Shown in pieces: positions 59,582-64,000 of a stretch of DNA of 64,000 nucleotides. The stretch is from Pontederia crassipes (taxonomy: Eukaryota > Streptophyta > Magnoliopsida > Commelinales > Pontederiaceae). Within the stretch, counting starts at the first letter, position 1; each line of letters starts with the position of its first letter. The position numbers and the translations under genes are program-made. The stretch covers positions 868,001 to 932,000 of the forward strand of contig JAUKPH010000023.1 in assembly GCA_030549335.1 (NCBI GenBank), read 5' to 3'. The notes beneath the pieces are model-generated. The model did not search any database. It was not told the DNA's origin and saw only the letters and a program-made list of their open reading frames with translations.

Positions 59582-61462
59582 TGACTTGCATGAAGTGTGC
59601 ATAGAGGATATCGCACAAAAGGGGAGGCATAGGCCTCTGAGACACAGGTCTACTCAATATCTAGGCGGGTTACCCTTGAACACAAGAATATATCGAAATA
59701 AAGTTTTAAAATTTATAATATTTATACACTATCAAAATGCGATCTGCAAGTGTATGGTGCATCATTGTAGTGCTTGAGCTTCGATCCGCAAAGAAGCAGT
59801 GTTTGCGAAATTTTTGAAATTTTTGAGAAACCCTTTGGATCAAACTCGACAAGAAAAATAAATGCTGAAAACGAGAAAGAGGAATAGACATGTGGCAAAA
59901 AAAGAACTAATTGTTTTTGTGGTTTTAGAAATGTAGAAGAGGAAAAATGTAAAGACAACAGTTAGTATTAAGAAATGTACGAGAGAACCAATGAAAGACA
60001 CGTGTTGAGGACTTATGAGAGATGCTTCTATTACAAGACTCATAATTCTTTAGCTTGAAATGATATGAGTAAAACAACCGAGTGCCCTTTTCACGCGTGC
60101 ATTTGATCAGTCTTGATAGTCAAGACACTCGACTCTGCACTCACACGTTCATGTTGGTGGAAAGTCGGTGACTGCATGCATGAAAAGAATTTGTGTAAAG
60201 GGTGCTATTATTACTTTCACGTATGTTATTATTAAAGCATGAATTGAGCTTTACTTCGTTCAGGAATTGAGTTTAGGTCTTGTATCCACTAAGTATCAGG
60301 CATTTGAAAAAAAATACACCTAAGGCAAGGAGGCTACGGTCGGCTCAGCTTGCCTAAGTGGAATATAGGTGATGACCCTCTTGAGTTAAATGCAAGATAC
60401 TAGTGTCTGCGAGAAAGTTTAAACATTTTGGAGGAGGAGGAAAATTCGATTCGGACAATACGAACTAGGATTTACTAGAAGTCTTTCAGAAATGACTAAC
60501 TTCTTATCTACCCTACTTGGGTCACTGATTTTGAATGAGGTTTGAATAATATCCCATCTTGGGTTAAGTCCTTCAGAATCGAAAGAAATTGACAATAACA
60601 ATGGTGAAATATACGAAGACTCTTTGGATTCATTTAAGATGATCCAAACCTCCAACTCAATGCGGTCATTTATTTCCATAAATATGGAACACGCATAGCC
60701 TTTTCAGGTCGCATGTCAAAGAGTGAACGACATCTAAACCAAACTACGAAAAATTCCATTGTTGATTCTACGAAAACCTAAACTACGAACCACTGCACGC
60801 CTTGGGCTTGGTTCCTCCACATTCAGTCGTGATGGAGTCTATAACGTCCCTATGGTCGGGGTTGCAGGGTAGCAATGGTTGGGAGAACTCCTAGCTTATA
60901 GCTACGTGGAAAACATGAAAACCACATAGGGAACTATCTTCACCCAGACTTGATTTCTCCACGTTCGGTCGCGATGGAGCCTATAACGTCCCTATGGTTG
61001 GGGGTGCAGGGTGAAGATAGTTCACGAACTCAAATCCATGCGCAGATCCAAAAAGATAAAGAGTTGAATGAATAAAACAGGGATCGAACTAATGCCATTG
61101 AAAATACAAGAAAGCTCAACACTCGATATGATCATGAAAAACATCAAAATAAGATACAGATAAAGAACATGAATCCCAAATCACATAAGCACCTCTCGAC
61201 CTCAGCAGGACCGGTTAGTTACAGTTCATGTGGAGAAGACACATCTCTCCATGAATTGCCAAAGGCATTGTTTTCCAACTCTCTATTATTTTTTTTCTCT
61301 CGTCTCTCTGTCTACCTCCTAGAATCTCCTCTTTTTGCTTACAACTTATCCTCCTTTTATATCTATGCCACTTCCTCAGCCTGTCGACCTCTACTTGATG
61401 TCAGTTCTTCTCCTCTCCTCCTTTGTTTGTCCCTCTGCCATCGCCTGCAGCTCGACAGCTTT
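59582..61462 (-). repeat. LTR-like region at the 5' side of element 5
   Basis: It begins (plus reading) TGACTTGCATGAAG next to the primer site. A minus-strand TATA box (GATATAAAAGG) lies at 61353-61363, so R-U5 would run down to 59582. The outer end is not fixed. It contains an internal duplication of about 70 bp (60808-60875 and 60948-61020; shared GTCG.GATGGAG.CTATAACGTCCCTATGGT). A short plus-strand frame (61169-61489) is treated as chance. Confidence 0.6.
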
Positions 61463-61464
61463 TC

Positions 61465-62045
61465 TGTATGCATAGAGAATATCGCATGAAAGGGGAGGCA
61501 AATGCCTCTATGACACAGGTCTACCCAATGCTCAGGCATATTACCCTATGATACAGAAGTATATAACGAATGAAGTTTAAAATTTTATAATTTGAAAGCG
61601 TACGGTGCATCATTGTAGTGCTTGAGGTTCGATCCAAAGGGAAGCGATGTTTGTGAAATCTTTAAAAAAATCCTTCGGAGCAAACTCGGTAAGAAAAGTA
61701 AATGTCAAAAATAAGGAAAAAGGGATAGTGATGTGACATAAAAAAAATAAATGTTTTTTGGTTTTCAAAATGTAAAAGAGTGAATATTGAAAAGCGATGA
61801 TTAATATCAAAGGAGGATGCGAGATAGTAAATCAAGAACACATGCCGAGGATTTATGGGAGGTGCTTCTGTCTTGGGATTCAAAGTTCTTTAGTTTGATA
61901 TGCTATGGGTAAAGTGGCCGAGTCCCCCTTTCACGCGTGTGTTAAGTTGGTTTCAATAATAAAGACATTGGACTCTGCACCCACACGTTCGTCTTGGTAG
62001 AAAGCCTATGTTTATGTGCATGAAAGGAGTAAGTAAAAGAAGGGC
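61465..62045 (-). repeat. Second, diverged copy of the LTR U5-like segment
   Basis: Aligns with 59599-60240 over about 600 bp at perhaps 75-80% identity. Shared landmarks are GCATAGAG.ATATCGC, GGTGCATCATTGTAGTGCTT and CACGCGTG. It sits directly beside the outer end of the LTR-like region, giving a tandem, partial two-LTR arrangement. Confidence 0.7.
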
Positions 62046-63053
62046 AACATGCTCCAACATTTGGTCAATCAAGTATCTTCTCGTTCATATCTGCAAAGAT
62101 TGACATCATGCATCTCTGGAATATTGTTGGAGCGTTGCATGGTCCAAATGGCATTCTTCTGTAAGTGAACGTACCAGGGGCATGTGAATGTTGTTTTTTC
62201 TTGATCCTTAGGTGCTACTGCTATTTGATTGTATCCAGAATAGCCATCTAGAAAACAATAGTAGCTATGACCTGCAACACGCTCCAGCATTTGGTCAATA
62301 AAAGGTAATGGAAAATGATCTTTGCAGGTAGCATCATTAAGATTTCTATAGTCTATACAAACTCTCCAACCTGTAATTATTCTCTGAGGCACTAGCTCAT
62401 TATTTTTGTTACTTACCACAGTGATGCCTCCTTTTTTAGGGACTACCTGCTCAGGACTTATCCATGAACTATCAGAAATGACATATATAATACCTGCATC
62501 AAGGAGTTTAATGACCTCCTTTTTCACAACTTCCCTTAAAGTTAGGTTGAGCCTTCTTTGGTACTAAACAACTGGTTTGGCATTTTCTTCCATCAAAATT
62601 TTATGCATGCAAATAGTAGGAGATATTCCCTTGATGTCTGAGATCGACCAAGAGATTGCTCTTTTGTCTTGCCTTAACACTTCTAAAAGTTTGTTTTCCA
62701 TGTCACCTGTCAAATTAGTAGATATAATAACTGGATAAGTGTCATTTTCAAGAAAGGCATATCTTAAATGAGTTGGGAGTTCTTGAAGTTCAAATTTTGG
62801 GGTGCAATCCTCGATGTTCTCTTTTGTTATTTGCTCATTATTTCCCTCCACATTTTGTCTGGAATCATCAATACTTTCCATGGCCTCGTCGGCATATGGA
62901 TCTAGAATAAAATCTGTAACAATATCATCAAAAGTATCAGTAGTATCATCTTCTAATGAATCAATGGCATAACAAGATGAGTAATTAGAAGATTGTTTGA
63001 GAGAATGTTTTATATTAAAAGTAATGTCTTCGTTGTTGATGCAAAGTGTGAGT
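62046..63053 (-). pseudogene. Element 6: Athila-type RT fragment (fossil)
   Basis: Minus-strand open stretches 62564-62881 (FELQELPTHLRYAFLENDTY, GISPTICMHKILMEENAKP) and 62069-62527 (LLDAGIIYVISDSSWISPEQ, GWRVCIDYRNLNDATCKDHF, CFLDGYSGYNQIAVAPKDQE) form the protease-RT linker and RT fingers/palm of an Athila-type element. Gag, RNase H and integrase are not present here. The fragment is bounded by the U5-like repeat on one side and by the LTR of element 7 on the other. Confidence 0.85.
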
Positions 63054-64000
63054 TGATCACTAGCTGATCACAATAGGTTTTTATCCCATTTTAGATGCAT
63101 TTCACCCATACCGAGCCCCATTTTGCCTAACTTTTGGCCTATTATGCATGGAATGCATGGATTGTGATAACTAGTTGATATTTCTCATTTTATACTTGAT
63201 TCCATGTGCATAGAGGTTCTGAATTGTAAAAATCCATAAATATTTCAATTCTATGCCAAGTTATCATTTTTAGGGCAAATTATCATTCCAATGTGCAAAG
63301 TTATCATTATTTTAATTGAGCTGATTTCCAGTGATTATTTTGCTCTAAATCCCTTGCCATCATGAATTATTCATATTTGGATGACCATATTTCAATTTGT
63401 GCAAGGTTATCACTCCATTTCATTGGTTATCGTTTTTAAGTGTCAAGTTATCGTTTTAGGGCAAAACTATCATTTCGACATGCAATGGTATCAATTATGC
63501 ATAAAAACCTTAGGAAATCATTATATTATTGTCCTAACTTCTTGTTGCCCTGATTTCATCATATTTGGATAACCACAACCAAAGTTATGATAAGTTATCA
63601 TTTTTATGGCATCAAGCTATCATTTTTGGCACCCAAGTTATCATTCCTATGAAATCTTATCCACATTTGATTTTCACTTGCCATCTTAATCCCTTTGATG
63701 CCTTCAATGCTCTGAACCACCCATATTTGAATATTTTCCATGATATATGCAAAGTTATCATTCCGGATTTGATAAGTTATCACTTTTAACTCTGATTTTT
63801 ATTCCTGCACAACATCAAACCCCATTTGAAATAGGGCTGATATTTCTTGCTGTCCTAATCCACACCTGTTTAATTTCTATTTAATGATTTTGATGCTTGT
63901 TGTGTTGGTTTTTCTAGCAAGTGAAATAATGGCAGGGGCAAATAGAGCTTTTGCACATTTTCGTTAACTATTCTTTAGTGTCAAGGTAATAGCTATGAAT
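63054..64000 (+). repeat. Element 7: start of a plus-strand LTR of the element 3/4 family (runs off the window)
   Basis: Begins TGATCACTAGCTGATCAC, the LTR start of element 4 read on the opposite strand, and follows it for the rest of the window with moderate divergence. Many AAGTTATCA words occur, the complement of the TGATAACTT motif. No purine tract precedes it, so it is either a 5' LTR or a solo LTR inserted in element 6. TGAGT (63049-63053) is the candidate target duplication. Confidence 0.83.

Larger units (their letters stand above)
39850..61462 (-). mobile_element. Element 5: Athila Ty3/Gypsy element with gag, pol and an extra 3' frame (fossil), host of element 2
   Basis: Read on the minus strand: an LTR-like region ending at 59582, a tRNA-Asp-like primer site (59556-59574), gag, protease, RT, RNase H, integrase, an extra frame region after pol (about 51000-52814), a 3' spacer and a purine tract at 40009-40024 next to an LTR start TGATGTAGAG at 40008. 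Element 2 (41060-50514) is inserted in the 3' spacer. The coding regions carry multiple breaks, so the copy is a fossil. The outer LTR borders are unclear. The left LTR cannot be followed past the Copia-like LTR, and the right LTR does not visibly match it, so its age cannot be given. Confidence 0.8.

Overview
This window looks like repeat-dense nuclear DNA of a flowering plant. I recognise no host protein-coding gene, no tRNA gene and no rRNA gene. Almost every open frame that can be interpreted belongs to a transposable element: Ty3/Gypsy elements of the Athila-like (non-chromovirus) kind with tRNA-Asp-type primer sites, one Ty1/Copia-like LTR, one En/Spm-type CACTA DNA transposon and a truncated plant LINE. 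I cannot name the species from the sequence.

Layout, left to right. 1-4629: 3' portion of a plus-strand Athila-like element (element 1) with its 3' LTR. 4630-5622: gene-free flank. 5623-16979: a minus-strand Athila-like element (element 3) with two LTRs of about 2.96 kb, a perfect 5-bp target duplication (GTAAT) and gag, protease and partial RT regions; a 641-bp LINE tail sits inside it (10234-10874) between 14-bp target duplications. 17428-33102: a CACTA transposon with matched ends and a 3-bp target duplication (ATA), carrying two decayed transposase genes on the minus strand; another minus-strand Athila-like element (element 4, 18885-27471, target duplication TGGGC) is inserted in an exon of the second gene. 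33103-about 38450: AT-rich DNA with little recognisable content. About 38760-39850: a minus-strand Copia-like LTR. About 39850-61460: a minus-strand Athila element with gag, protease, RT, RNase H, integrase and a further frame after pol (element 5); a large plus-strand non-coding LTR element (element 2, 41060-50514, target duplication AAAAC) is inserted in its 3' spacer. 61465-63053: a repeated LTR-like segment and an RT fragment (element 6), interrupted at 63054 by the first kilobase of a plus-strand LTR of the element 3/4 family (element 7), which runs out of the window.

Three observations stand out. First, the Athila-like elements share a paired cis-module: a small hairpin with a purine-rich tetraloop followed by a GCTTGGGGGAG-type polypurine tract. 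One copy abuts the 3' LTR and another lies about 1 kb upstream; the loop-closing pair of the upstream hairpin varies as A-T or G-C, which looks like compensatory change. Second, each LTR family carries its own short word many times in U3, just upstream of a TATA box: GGCCGAGAT in element 2, TGATAACTTG in elements 3, 4 and 7, GGTCGACCG in the Copia-like LTR, and a weaker ACGGGCCGT in element 1. Third, element 2 is young by LTR comparison yet has no recognisable coding sequence in its 5.9-kb interior, and nearly all differences between its LTRs fall in the first 230 bp.

The working picture is a nest of parasites. LTR elements entered older LTR elements and a CACTA transposon, non-autonomous members probably depended on proteins of relatives such as element 5, and the LINE tail came later into element 3. 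All positions were read by eye, so boundaries without a stated target duplication are approximate.
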